A stretch of 43,898 nt of DNA from an uncultured Actinomycetes bacterium (GTDB lineage: Bacteria > Actinomycetota > Actinomycetes > Mycobacteriales > Mycobacteriaceae): assembly GCA_903862565.1 (NCBI GenBank), contig CAIOYU010000053.1, forward strand, positions 1 through 43,898, written 5' to 3'. The notes under the pieces were generated by a model. That model did no database searches. It saw only the letters and a program-made list of their open reading frames with translations, and was not told the origin of the DNA. A program made the translations under genes and the position numbers. Shown one piece after another: positions 29,726 through 39,472 of the stretch. Within the stretch, counting starts at the first letter, position 1. Each line of letters opens with the position of its first letter.

Positions 29726-30255
29726 TCGGCATTCATCCCGAACGGGTCGCCGGGGACCCGCAGGTGGTGCGCTGGGTGGTTCCGGCGGGCCTGCTGCCGG
29801 TCGGCCGCGTGCGCCGTGCTCCCGGCGTTCTCGGTGACATGCTCGGCGAGGGAACACTGTCCGAGGTGCTGACCGAGCACGCCGCGGTGTGGATCTGGCT
29901 GCCCGACGGATCGTCCTGGGCGGCAGTGGGTCGGCGGGTGCAGTCGGCCCTGAGGGAGGCACTGGAGGATCCCGGCGCGTGGACCATCGACCCCGCCCCC
30001 GGCGAGGTCCTGCACCGTGTCGTCGCGGATGTGCTCGACGGCTCGGTCGGGGACTTCGTCCGCTCGCACGGGGGTTCGGTGACCACTGAGCGATCCGGTG
30101 ACGACGTCGTCGTCACCCTCGGCGGAGCCTGCGAACACTGCCCGGCCGCCGGGTACACGCTGCAACTGCGACTACTGGGCGAACTACGGCGGCGCTGCCC
30201 GGATCTAGCCGAAATCGACAGTGGCGGAAGGACGTTGACGCTCCGCTTAAGCTAG
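29722..30255 (+). CDS. NifU/Nfu-like protein coupled to feoB
   Basis: From GTG 29722, overlapping the feoB stop: Nfu_N-like VVRWVVPAGLLPVGRVRRAPGVLGDMLG...VWIWLPDGSSWAAVGRRVQSALREAL, then NifU-like LDGSVGDFVRSHGGSVTTERSGDDVVVTLGGACEHCPAAGYTLQLRLLGELR (CxxC). Confidence 0.85.
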   Translation: MIGIHPERVAGDPQVVRWVVPAGLLPVGRVRRAPGVLGDMLGEGTLSEVLTEHAAVWIWLPDGSSWAAVGRRVQSALREALEDPGAWTIDPAPGEVLHRVVADVLDGSVGDFVRSHGGSVTTERSGDDVVVTLGGACEHCPAAGYTLQLRLLGELRRRCPDLAEIDSGGRTLTLRLS

Positions 30256-31097
30256 TGAGAGACGAAGAACTGCGCGCTGGCCTGTGAGGCGTCGACGGCC
30301 GAGGGCCAGATGTGCGGACCGCCATCGATGCGGACCAGCGCGACTTCGCTGCCACCGGCACAGCCCACCGAGTCCATGCGCTGTACCGGACCGGCGGCGG
30401 ACTGCTCGACGAGCGGGCCGGGGCAGCCGTCGATCTGACGGAAGCGGTCGGCCAGCGCTGGTGCGGAGATGATCTCGCTGGCCCCGCCCCGGCCGACCAT
30501 CGGGCCGCCGCCGTAGGGCACCACGGTGTCGCCGGTGCCGTGGGTCAGCAGCAACGAAACCGGCCGCGAGGGAGCGCAATTCACGCCGGCGCCCAACGTC
30601 CCGGATACCGGGGCGACGGCCGACACCAGGTCGGCACGGTCACAGGCCAGTCGTGTCGCCATGAACGCCCCCGCCGACATACCGGTCACGAAGACCCGGC
30701 CGGGCGGGATCGCATACTCGCTGGAGAGTCGCCCGATCAGTGCGGAGAGGAACCCGACGTCGTCGACTCCCTGGCGGTCGGGCACCGAGGCGCCGCGGCC
30801 GTCGGCCCAGCTCATATCGATGCCGTCGGGGTAGGCGACCACGAAGCCGTACTGGTCGGCCACCGCGTTGTAGTTGCTGATGTCCGCCTGGATGGCCCCG
30901 GTCTGGCCGGCGCCGTGCAGGTTGATCACCAGGCCCGCGGGGCGGTCCAGACCCGCCGGGACGTGCAGCATGTAGGTGCGCTCCAGCCCGCCGAAGCTGA
31001 TTGCGCCAGGCGGGTCGACCGGGTTGGCGCCCGCAATCGGGGCGGCCGCAAGGGCTGCGGCAACGGTCAGGATGGCCAAGCGGGCGAACATACTCAC
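30252..31097 (-). CDS. Secreted PHB-depolymerase/feruloyl-esterase-like hydrolase
   Basis: Signal peptide; [56 protein letters not shown]. Confidence 0.88.
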   Translation of the reverse strand: MSMFARLAILTVAAALAAAPIAGANPVDPPGAISFGGLERTYMLHVPAGLDRPAGLVINLHGAGQTGAIQADISNYNAVADQYGFVVAYPDGIDMSWADGRGASVPDRQGVDDVGFLSALIGRLSSEYAIPPGRVFVTGMSAGAFMATRLACDRADLVSAVAPVSGTLGAGVNCAPSRPVSLLLTHGTGDTVVPYGGGPMVGRGGASEIISAPALADRFRQIDGCPGPLVEQSAAGPVQRMDSVGCAGGSEVALVRIDGGPHIWPSAVDASQASAQFFVSH

Positions 31098-31696
31098 AGT
31101 CTGCCTGAAACCGGGCGGGCCCCGCGAACCGCGACGGGCAGGCTCGGCAGGAAGTGCCGGGTGGCGAAGGCCCGGATCTCCTCGGCGGTCTCCATGGGTT
31201 CGGCACCGGGCAGCAGCAAGGCCATCATGGCGTAGCGCCAGATGGTGTCGGCAAGGTCGAGGACGGCCTGCGCGCCGATCTTCTCGGCGAACCCGGGTGG
31301 CAGGATCACCTGGAGGGCGAGGTTGATCCGCGCCACCGCGGCATCGTAATGTCGGCGGGCGAGGTCGAGGGTCAGTGCGGGCTCGTCGACGATCATACGG
31401 TTCAGGACGCGGTGGCGCCGGCTGCGAAGGATCGCCGCGGTGAACGCCTCGACGTAGTAATCCGATTGCGGGCGAGAGCTTTTCAGCTCCTCGGCGATGT
31501 CGGCGAACAGCCGGGCGTTCTCCCGGTCCATCACCGCGGAGACCAGTTCGTCGCGATTGGCGAACCGGCGGTAGATGGTGGTGCGACTGACCCCGGCACG
31601 CCGGGCGACGTCGTCGAGAGCCACCTTCCGGATACCGTGCCGGTCGAACTCGATGAGGGCAGCGTCGAGAATGGCACCCGTCGCCTGGTCAGGCAT
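31094..31696 (-). CDS. TetR-family regulator
   Basis: [47 protein letters not shown]. Probable ATG 31696 overlaps the upstream stop. Confidence 0.93.
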   Translation of the reverse strand: MPDQATGAILDAALIEFDRHGIRKVALDDVARRAGVSRTTIYRRFANRDELVSAVMDRENARLFADIAEELKSSRPQSDYYVEAFTAAILRSRRHRVLNRMIVDEPALTLDLARRHYDAAVARINLALQVILPPGFAEKIGAQAVLDLADTIWRYAMMALLLPGAEPMETAEEIRAFATRHFLPSLPVAVRGARPVSGRL

Positions 31697-32597
31697 ACCG
31701 CGCGTAACCCTCACGGGCATAGGGAACCAAGCGGAGCTTCGCGGGCACCCGCGCCCACAGCCAGTTCACCGCGGGGGTCCGGCAGAACGCTGCGAAACGC
31801 TGGTAACGGCGCTCCTGGCGGTCACTCCAAGGCAAGCCGAGGATCTCCCGGGTATGCGGCGGCATACCGCCGGTGGTCAGGAACGCCGCGAGCGGATTGA
31901 ACACCGGCGCAATGATTTTCCACGCCAGCGGGGAGACGCCCTTGGGCTTGGGGAAACCCTTGGTGACGTAGCCGACGCCGTACTTGGCGGTCTTGTGGGC
32001 GATCAGCACGTCGTTGATCATGTGGTCCCAATACTCTTCGAAGGCCGCATAGTCGGCCGGCATGGGCTTGTCGCTGACGCCGTAGCGGCGGTACCAGGTC
32101 TTGGATTCCCGGTACATCTGCTCTTTCTCCGCCCGGGAGAGTTTCTTGACGAAGGTGTCGGTGAAGTAGAGGGCCTGGTCGAAGAACGTCGCATGCGCCC
32201 AGTAGTAGGTGGCGGGATCCAGTGCGTGGTAGCGGCCGCCACCCATCTCGGCCGGCATCTCGCCCTTGATGTTGTTGTGGAACGTGCGCACCATCTCACC
32301 CGCGTTGTCGTCGTCGCTGCCGTAGACCGTGCGGTAGATCGGCGGCAGCGAACGCTTGATCCGGGCGGCGGTGTCGGCGAAGAACACCGAGTGGTCGACC
32401 ACCCCCTGGCCGAGTTGGGCCAGCATGTTCTGCAGCACCGCGGGCCGCGGGCCGATCAGGGCGATGCGGCGGTCGCCGAAGTACTTCCAGATCAGCGAGT
32501 CCGGGCCCAGCGGCAGGGCGTCATCGTTGGCGCGGTCAGCGTTGTCAGCGCCCTCAGCGACGGGCGTGGCGCGGGGAGTCTGCACAAGCTCGGTCAT
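31689..32597 (-). CDS. MpaB/rubber-oxygenase-like (DUF2236-type) protein
   Basis: From ATG 32597; [52 protein letters not shown]. Confidence 0.85.
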   Translation of the reverse strand: MTELVQTPRATPVAEGADNADRANDDALPLGPDSLIWKYFGDRRIALIGPRPAVLQNMLAQLGQGVVDHSVFFADTAARIKRSLPPIYRTVYGSDDDNAGEMVRTFHNNIKGEMPAEMGGGRYHALDPATYYWAHATFFDQALYFTDTFVKKLSRAEKEQMYRESKTWYRRYGVSDKPMPADYAAFEEYWDHMINDVLIAHKTAKYGVGYVTKGFPKPKGVSPLAWKIIAPVFNPLAAFLTTGGMPPHTREILGLPWSDRQERRYQRFAAFCRTPAVNWLWARVPAKLRLVPYAREGYARYA

Positions 32598-32676
32598 ATG
32601 AAACAGTGTTACAGATTTCGCACTTTGTACCAATGCGCGGACGGGTGATCGCCGCCACACCGCGGCAAGCCCCCAC

Positions 32677-32907
32677 TCATGCGATGGTGTCGATCAGACC
32701 GCCCTCGGCGCGCACGGCGGCTCCGTTGGTGGCCGAGGACAGCGGGCTAGCCAGGTAGGCGACGAGATTGGCGACTTCATCGGCATTGATCAGCCGCTGG
32801 ATGATCGACGCCGGACGCGCATTCTCGAAGAACTCCCGTTCGATCTGATCCAGCGGCGCGTTCGGGTCGACACGTCCGCTGAGGTGAAGGTTCCATCCGC
32901 CGAACAT
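32677..32907 (-). pseudogene. C-terminal remnant of a short-chain dehydrogenase/reductase
   Basis: PASIIQRLINADEVANLVAYLASPLSSATNGAAVRAEGGLIDTIA is a typical SDR C-terminus; no Rossmann GxxxGxG or YxxxK in the adjacent sequence. Confidence 0.8.
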
Positions 32908-32928
32908 TCCACACCAACGGCGTGACTG

Positions 32929-35091
32929 TCAGTGGAAGCGCCGCAGGCGCAGGCTATTCCCCACCACCAGGACCGAACTCACCGCCATGGCCGCACCGGC
33001 GATCATTGGGTTGAGCAGCCCGAGTGCCGCCAGCGGGATCGCCGCGACGTTGTAACCGAAGGCCCAGAACAGGTTCTGTTTGATGGTCCTCAGTGTCCGG
33101 GCCGACAGCCGCAGCGCGGTCGGAACGGTGCGCAGATCGCCGCGGACCAATGTGATGTCGCCCGCCTCGATCGCCGCGTCGGTGCCGGTGCCCATCGCCA
33201 TACCGATGTCGGCGGTGGCTAGGGCCACCGAGTCGTTGACCCCGTCGCCCACCATGGCGACCTTGCGGCCGCCGGCGTGCAGTGCGGCGACGGCCGCAGC
33301 CTTCTGATCGGGCAGCACCCCGGCGATGACGTCCTGCGGGGCGATGCCGACCTCACCGGCAACCCGTGCGGCAACCTCGGCGTTGTCACCGGTGAGCAGC
33401 ACGGGGGTGATGCCCATGGCCTTGAGTTCCGCGATCGCCTCGGCGCTGGTGGGCTTCACGCCGTCGGCCAGTCGGATGACGCCGCGCTGGCGGCCACCCC
33501 AACTCACCTCGACACTGGTACGTCCGCCGGAGTCCGCCGCGCGGCCCACCCGGACCTCGGTCCCCTCGACCACGCCGCGAACACCCGTGCCGGGGTCGTT
33601 GACGAAGTCGCTGACCGACCCGACCGCCAGCCCGCGGTCGCGGGCCGCGGCGACGATCGCCGCCGCCACCGGGTGCTCCGAGGCCGTCTCCACCGCAGCC
33701 GCACGAGCCAGCACCAGATCGGCGTCAACACTGACCTCCTGGCCTGCAACAGCCTCAACGGCCTCGACACTCATGCGGCCGGTGGTCACGGTGCCGGTCT
33801 TATCCAGAACAACGGTGTCGATGCTGCCGACGGTCTCGAGTACCTGTGGCGATTTGATCAGCACGCCGAGTTGAGCGCCGCGGCCGGTCCCGACCAGAAT
33901 CGCCGTCGGCGTGGCCAGGCCCAGCGCGCACGGGCAGGCGATGATCAGGACCGCGACGGCCGCGGTGAACGCCGCCGCCACCGAGTGTCCGGTCAGTAAC
34001 CACCCGGCCAGGGTCAGCGCCGAGATCACCAGGACGGCGGGGACGAACACCGCCGACACCCGATCGGCCAGCCGCTGGATGGAGGCCTTGCCGGTCTGCG
34101 CGTCGGCCACCATCTTCGCCATCCGGGCCAATTGCGTGTCCGACCCGACTTTCTCGGCACGCACCAGGATCCGGCCGTAGGTGTTGACCGCCCCGCCCAG
34201 CACCGAGTCACCCGGTCCGACGTCGGCGGGCACCGACTCACCGGTCATCGCCGACGTGTCCAGCGCGGAGGCGCCCTCGACCACAACACCGTCGGTGGCC
34301 ACCCGCTCGCCCGGCCGGACCACGATCACGTCGCCAACCGTCAACTGTCCTGCCGGGATCCGCACCTCGTCGCCGTCGCGAACAACGGTGGCATCCTTGG
34401 CCCCCAGGGAGAGCAACGCCCGCAGGGCTGCGCCGGCCGATCGCTTGGCCTTGGCCTCGGCGTAGCGGCCCGCCAGCAGGAAGACCGTCACCGCCGCCGC
34501 GACCTCGAAGTAGACGTGGCCACCCCCGTGAGCGCCGCCATGGCCGCCCCCGCCCAGACCGGTGACCACCACGACCGCCGACCACAGGAACGCCGCCAAG
34601 GTGCCGATCGAGACCAGCGTGTCCATGGTCGAAGAGCCGTGCCGTGCGCTGTTGAGTGCGGCCCTGTGGAAGGGATACCCGCCCCAGAACACGATCGGCG
34701 CGGTCAGCGCCAGCACCACCCACTGCCAGCCGGGGAACTGCAGCGGCATGACCATCGACAGCACCAGTACCGGGATGGCCAGCAGGGCGGAGCCGATCAG
34801 CCGCGGCCGCAACTGCTCGGTGGGCACGTCGTGGTTCATGTGATCGTCGGGACCGTGACCGCCGTGACCACCGTGGTGGCTGTGGTCGATGACCGATGCG
34901 TGGTAGCCGGTGGACTCCACCGCCCGCACCAGGTCCTCGGAGCTCACGTTCGTGCCGTGCTCGACGTGGGCCTGCTCCACCGCGAAGTTGACCGAAGCCG
35001 CGACGCCGTCGAGCTTGTTGAGACCCTTTTCGACCTTCGCCGCACACGAAGCGCAACTCATGCCGCTCAGTTTCAGGTCTGTTGTCGTCAT
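32929..35091 (-). CDS. Heavy-metal (Cu-type) P1B ATPase
   Basis: From ATG 35091: HMA domain GMSCASCAAKVEKGL; ACPCALGLATP (CPC); DKTGTVTTG; MVGDGVNDSVALATADIGMAMGTGTDAAIEAGD. Confidence 0.95.
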   Translation of the reverse strand: MTTTDLKLSGMSCASCAAKVEKGLNKLDGVAASVNFAVEQAHVEHGTNVSSEDLVRAVESTGYHASVIDHSHHGGHGGHGPDDHMNHDVPTEQLRPRLIGSALLAIPVLVLSMVMPLQFPGWQWVVLALTAPIVFWGGYPFHRAALNSARHGSSTMDTLVSIGTLAAFLWSAVVVVTGLGGGGHGGAHGGGHVYFEVAAAVTVFLLAGRYAEAKAKRSAGAALRALLSLGAKDATVVRDGDEVRIPAGQLTVGDVIVVRPGERVATDGVVVEGASALDTSAMTGESVPADVGPGDSVLGGAVNTYGRILVRAEKVGSDTQLARMAKMVADAQTGKASIQRLADRVSAVFVPAVLVISALTLAGWLLTGHSVAAAFTAAVAVLIIACPCALGLATPTAILVGTGRGAQLGVLIKSPQVLETVGSIDTVVLDKTGTVTTGRMSVEAVEAVAGQEVSVDADLVLARAAAVETASEHPVAAAIVAAARDRGLAVGSVSDFVNDPGTGVRGVVEGTEVRVGRAADSGGRTSVEVSWGGRQRGVIRLADGVKPTSAEAIAELKAMGITPVLLTGDNAEVAARVAGEVGIAPQDVIAGVLPDQKAAAVAALHAGGRKVAMVGDGVNDSVALATADIGMAMGTGTDAAIEAGDITLVRGDLRTVPTALRLSARTLRTIKQNLFWAFGYNVAAIPLAALGLLNPMIAGAAMAVSSVLVVGNSLRLRRFH

Positions 35092-35098
35092 GACCCGA

Positions 35099-35118
35099 AC
35101 TATACCCCTGGGGGGTAT
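35099..35118 (-). promoter_or_regulatory. CsoR/RicR-like copper operator overlapping a putative -10 of the Cu ATPase
   Basis: Plus strand ATACCCCTGGGGGGTAT (35102-35118), TACCC-N5-GGGTA. Minus-strand TATAGT (35104-35099) lies 7 nt before ATG 35091. Confidence 0.75.
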
Positions 35119-35372
35119 TACGTCAAGGGGTGACGGGCTGCCCGCCCGCGCCACAGCCCCGCGGCCCCCAGCACGGCAAGCAGCCCGGAAACCGTCAACA
35201 GGACCCAGGACAACACCATCAACGGCGGGTCGTAGACCACCGATGCGGTGGCGGGCTGGCCCTCCGTGATCGGGGCGACGTCGACCAGGCTCGTCACCTG
35301 GCGCCAGCACAACACCGCGGCAACGGCAGCCAACGTGCTGAACACCAGTTGAATCACATGCCACGCCCTCAT
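35118..35372 (-). CDS. Small membrane protein
   Basis: Two TM segments (VIQLVFSTLAAVAAVLCW, LMVLSWVLLTVSGLLAVLGAAGLW); 4-bp overlap with upstream gene. Confidence 0.75.
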   Translation of the reverse strand: MRAWHVIQLVFSTLAAVAAVLCWRQVTSLVDVAPITEGQPATASVVYDPPLMVLSWVLLTVSGLLAVLGAAGLWRGRAARHPLT

Positions 35373-35869
35373 ACGGACCGAGCCTCGATCAGCGCGACGA
35401 GTGCGGCGCGCAGTCCGCGATCATTGCGCGCCCATGCCTGGGCGGTTCGGTCACCGGAGAGCCGAATCCCGATCGGTGTTCGACCCTTGGGCACGTTCTC
35501 CAGTTCGCCCAGCACACGAGCACTCTGCCACTTCTCCAGCGGCTGGCCGGATTTCAGCGTGAACTCCAGATCGGGGTACACCTCGAGAATCTGGCTCACC
35601 GAGGTCACCTCGGTGCCCTCCCGCAGCATGTCCCGGGTCAGTTCGACGCTGGTGTGGATGCGGGACGCCTTGAGTTGCACGGCCAGAAACGCGGTCACCA
35701 CAACCAGGATCACCAGCGGGGTCATGAGCTGCCAGCCCTGACCGGACCTGTGCTGAAAGAACGCCAGACCTCCCGCCAACAGCGGGCCGACCAGAATCCA
35801 CAGCCAACTTCCTCCCTTTTCGTAGAACAGCCGCTCCTCCGGCGCCGAGGCAGGCCCGTTGTCCGTCAT
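35369..35869 (-). CDS. Membrane protein of unknown function
   Basis: From ATG 35869: MTDNGPASAPEERLFYEKGGSWLWILVGPLLAGGLAFF...; soluble C-terminal domain. Confidence 0.78.
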   Translation of the reverse strand: MTDNGPASAPEERLFYEKGGSWLWILVGPLLAGGLAFFQHRSGQGWQLMTPLVILVVVTAFLAVQLKASRIHTSVELTRDMLREGTEVTSVSQILEVYPDLEFTLKSGQPLEKWQSARVLGELENVPKGRTPIGIRLSGDRTAQAWARNDRGLRAALVALIEARSV

Positions 35870-36339
35870 GACGCGATCTCCCCTCGTGCGTTGCCGGCGA
35901 ACCACGCGGTTACGGCCGGCCGATTCAACAGCATGACTCCGATGACGATCGGCAACAGACTCAGCAGCGCCAGGATCAGGACCGCACCGGTGATCACCGC
36001 CGCCAACGGGACCAGGACGACGATGGCCAGCCCCAGTGCCATGACCGCGCGGCGGTACCTCGGGTCCCCGTCGCGGGCGCGCACCGCCAACCCGGTCAAC
36101 GCCACCGCGGCCAGGCAGAACAGCAGCCCCATCCCCCGGAAGAGGCGCAGATAGGAACGGACGGCATCATCGGTGGCCCAGGACGGAGACGTCTGCCGCA
36201 CGGTGTCGAAATCCGTGGTGACGGTCAGCAGTCCGGCCAGCATCAGCAGGACGGCACCGGCGATCAGCATCCAGAAGGCCACCATGACCGCGCCGGGACG
36301 CGACCCTGCCTGCCCGGCTGGCCCGGGAGTCTCAGTCAT
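35866..36339 (-). CDS. Membrane protein of unknown function
   Basis: Four predicted hydrophobic segments; 4-bp overlap with downstream gene. Confidence 0.75.
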   Translation of the reverse strand: MTETPGPAGQAGSRPGAVMVAFWMLIAGAVLLMLAGLLTVTTDFDTVRQTSPSWATDDAVRSYLRLFRGMGLLFCLAAVALTGLAVRARDGDPRYRRAVMALGLAIVVLVPLAAVITGAVLILALLSLLPIVIGVMLLNRPAVTAWFAGNARGEIAS

Positions 36340-36354
36340 GGCCTACCAGCTTAT

Positions 36355-36798
36355 TCACCGGTCGAAGTATCGGTGCGAATCGGGCCGGTGCATCAGGAAG
36401 ATCCCGCCCCCGATGAGCACCGAACCGACGATCCCTGTCACGGCGAAGATCACCGCGCCGACCGTCTCCCGCGGGAAGCCGAACAGGCTGGCCACGGTGT
36501 AGAAGATGGTGACCACTCCACCGGCGGTCAGCGCCGTCCGACTCCAGCGGTAGCCGGACCGCACCAGGAACAGCAGACTCCCGATGACGGCACCGATGGT
36601 CAGAGACACGAATACCGCGACACCGATGACCAGGCCCCGGTCGACGGGCGTCGGTGCGGTGAACGCATCGGCGATCTGCCCGATCACCAGCAGGACCAAC
36701 GCCGTGAGCCAGAGCCAGAACGCGGTGTCGACGTCGACCGGCCGCGGCCGGGGTGGCGGTGTGGTCTGCGGCCTCCCGGCAGGCGGCTGGACCGTCAT
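36355..36798 (-). CDS. Membrane protein of unknown function
   Basis: From ATG 36798, overlapping the hemB stop; Pro-rich N-terminus then four hydrophobic segments. Confidence 0.75.
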   Translation of the reverse strand: MTVQPPAGRPQTTPPPRPRPVDVDTAFWLWLTALVLLVIGQIADAFTAPTPVDRGLVIGVAVFVSLTIGAVIGSLLFLVRSGYRWSRTALTAGGVVTIFYTVASLFGFPRETVGAVIFAVTGIVGSVLIGGGIFLMHRPDSHRYFDR

Positions 36799-37775
36799 GC
36801 CAGCCAGCCCGCGGCCTCGGCCGCCCAGTAGGTCAGCACGATGTCGGCACCCGCCCGACGGATGCTGGTCAGCGTCTCCAGCGCGGCGGCCCGGCGATCG
36901 ATCCAGCCGTTGGCCGCGGCAGCGGCGATCATCGAGTACTCGCCGGAGACCTGGTAGGCCGCCACCGGGACCGGGGAGATCTCGGCGGCCGCCCGCACCA
37001 CATCCAGGTAGGCCATCGCGGGCTTGACCATCACCATGTCGGCGCCTTCGTCGAGGTCCAGGGAGATCTCTCGCACGGCCTCGCGACCGTTGCCGCTGTC
37101 CTGCTGGTAAGCGCGGCGGTCCCCGGTCAACGTGGAGGCCACCGCCTCGCGGAACGGGCCGTAAAAGGCCGACGCGAACTTGGCGGCGTAGGCCAGGATC
37201 GCCACGTCGGTGAAGCCGGCCGCGTCCAATCCGCCGCGGATCGCGGCCACCTGACCGTCCATCATGCCGCTGGGCCCGACGACATGCGCGCCGGACTCCG
37301 CTTGGGCGAGGGCAAGTTTGACGTACTGGCTGTTGGTGGGGTCGTTGTCGACCCGGCCGGCGGAGTCCAACACGCCACAGTGGCCGTGGTCGGTGAACTC
37401 GTCCAGGCAGGTGTCGGCCATCAGCACGGTGGCATCGCCGAGATCGGCGACCAGGTCGCGCAGTGCGGCGTTGAGGATGCCGTCGGGCCGCAGCCCGCAC
37501 GAGCCGGCGGCGTCCTTGTCCGAGTCTCGGGGCACCCCGAAGAGCATCAGCCCGCCCACCCCGGCTTCCACGGCCTCGGCGGCGGCACGCCGCAGCGAGT
37601 CGCGGGTGTGCTGGACCACCCCGGGCATCGACGAGATGGGCCGGGATTCCGAAATGCCGTCCGCGACGAACATCGGCAACACCAGATGCCTTGGCTGCAA
37701 GGACGTTTCAGCAACAAGCCGACGCAGGGCCGGTGTGGCGCGGAGCCGTCGCGGGCGCTGCCTCGGGTAGGACAT
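36795..37775 (-). CDS. hemB: Delta-aminolevulinic acid dehydratase
   Basis: [67 protein letters not shown]. Confidence 0.96.
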   Translation of the reverse strand: MSYPRQRPRRLRATPALRRLVAETSLQPRHLVLPMFVADGISESRPISSMPGVVQHTRDSLRRAAAEAVEAGVGGLMLFGVPRDSDKDAAGSCGLRPDGILNAALRDLVADLGDATVLMADTCLDEFTDHGHCGVLDSAGRVDNDPTNSQYVKLALAQAESGAHVVGPSGMMDGQVAAIRGGLDAAGFTDVAILAYAAKFASAFYGPFREAVASTLTGDRRAYQQDSGNGREAVREISLDLDEGADMVMVKPAMAYLDVVRAAAEISPVPVAAYQVSGEYSMIAAAAANGWIDRRAAALETLTSIRRAGADIVLTYWAAEAAGWLA

Positions 37776-37781
37776 CCCCCG

Positions 37782-39458
37782 TTACCGGCGACGGCTCTTC
37801 TTGCGCGGTGGCGGCAGTGCACCCTCGGCGCGCAGCCGGGCGGCGTGCTCGGCCAGCGCGTCAACCAGTGGGCCCACCGCAGCGGTCTCCGGTTGGACGT
37901 CGACCCGCAGGCCGAACTCGGCGGCGGTCTCAGCCGTCTTCGGGCCGATGCAGGCCACGATGGTCCGGGCGTGCGGCTTACCCGCGATCCCGACCAGGTT
38001 GCGGACCGTCGAACTGGAGGTGAAACAGACGGCGTCGAATCCGCCGGTCTTGATCATCTCGCGGGTCTCGGCCGGCGGCGGGGCGGCCCGCACCGTGCGG
38101 TAGGCGGTGACGTCCTCGATCTCCCAGCCGCGCTCCCGCAGGCCCTCGGCGAGGGTCTCGGTGGCGATGTCGGCCCGGGGCAGCAGGACCCGGTTGACCG
38201 GATCGAAAATGCTGTCGTACTCGGGGAACTCGTCGAGCAGGCCGAGCGAGGACTGCTCACCGGAGGGCACCAGTTCCGGGCTGATCCCGAAAGCCCGCAC
38301 CCGATCTGCGGTGGACTCGCCCACGCAGGCGATCTTGACGCCGGAGAACGCCCGGGCGTCCAGGCCGAATTCGGCGAACTTCTCCCAGACCGCGCGCACC
38401 GCGTTCGTGGAGGTGAAGACCACCCACTGGTAGCGGCCGTCCACCAGACCCTTGACCGCACGCTCCATCTGGGCCGGGCTACGGGGAGGCTCGACGGCGA
38501 TGGTGGGCACCTCGATGGGCAGCGCGCCGTGGGTGACGAGTCGCTCGCTCATGTCCCCGGCCTGTTCCTTGGTGCGGGGCACCAGCACGGTCCAGCCGTA
38601 CAGTGCGCGGCTCTCCCACCAGTTCAGCTTCGCCCGCGCGGTGACGGTGCGGCCGATGGTGACCACCAACGGCCCGGCCAGCGGACCGGCCGGATCGCCG
38701 GCGCCGAGTGCGGTCCGGTCGGTCAGGCCCTGGAGGGTGGATTCGACCGAACGCTGCGCACAGGTGGTTCCCTGAGCGGTCACCACGCACGGCGTCCCGT
38801 TGGACAGGCCGAACTCGACCAGGGTGCGGGCGGCATCGGCCAGGTGTTCGGCCGTCGCGGTGAGGATCAGCGGGCCGGGGGCGGCAGCCAGGGCCGCCCA
38901 GTCCACCTCGCCGCGCACGTCGGCGACGGTGTGGGTGGATCCCATCGGGAGGCCGGCATAGGTGGGCACGGCCGCGGTGGCGGGCAGGCCGGGCACGATC
39001 TCGAACTGCAGGCCGGTGCGCGCGACTGCGTTGACCTCGGTGATGACCGAATCCACCGACAGCGGGTCGCCGGCGACCAGTCGCACGACGTCGACCCCGG
39101 TCTTTGCTTCGGCGACGAGAATCCGTGCCACCTCGGCCGGCTCACCGAGCGCGGGCCGGATGTCGGGTCCGCCGGCCATCGCGGCCGGGGAGGCCTGGTC
39201 GGCGACGACACCGTCGGCCGGCAGCGTCTGCTGCACCGGACCGGCGGTCGGGGGCAACTCGGCGCCGGCCAGTTTCAGCACCGCCGGGGACACATCGGGG
39301 TCGGTGAACACCAGCGCCGCGTTGGCCAGAACGGCCCGCGCGCGCGTCGTCAACAACCCCGGGTCACCCGGACCCGAGCCGACGAACGCGATCCGTCCCG
39401 GCTTGGCCGGACGCCGGCGTGCGCCGTGCGTGCCCGGGTTGCCAGCCTGACCTGTCAT
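37782..39458 (-). CDS. hemD: Bifunctional uroporphyrinogen-III C-methyltransferase / uroporphyrinogen-III synthase
   Basis: From ATG 39458: IAFVGSGPGDPGLLTTRA (SUMT-type N-terminus); C-terminal HemD-like domain (VVFTSTNAVRAVW, CVGESTADRVRAFG, VCFTSSSTVRNLV). Confidence 0.93.
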   Translation of the reverse strand: MTGQAGNPGTHGARRRPAKPGRIAFVGSGPGDPGLLTTRARAVLANAALVFTDPDVSPAVLKLAGAELPPTAGPVQQTLPADGVVADQASPAAMAGGPDIRPALGEPAEVARILVAEAKTGVDVVRLVAGDPLSVDSVITEVNAVARTGLQFEIVPGLPATAAVPTYAGLPMGSTHTVADVRGEVDWAALAAAPGPLILTATAEHLADAARTLVEFGLSNGTPCVVTAQGTTCAQRSVESTLQGLTDRTALGAGDPAGPLAGPLVVTIGRTVTARAKLNWWESRALYGWTVLVPRTKEQAGDMSERLVTHGALPIEVPTIAVEPPRSPAQMERAVKGLVDGRYQWVVFTSTNAVRAVWEKFAEFGLDARAFSGVKIACVGESTADRVRAFGISPELVPSGEQSSLGLLDEFPEYDSIFDPVNRVLLPRADIATETLAEGLRERGWEIEDVTAYRTVRAAPPPAETREMIKTGGFDAVCFTSSSTVRNLVGIAGKPHARTIVACIGPKTAETAAEFGLRVDVQPETAAVGPLVDALAEHAARLRAEGALPPPRKKSRRR

Positions 39459-39472
39459 TTCCCACTCCCGCT

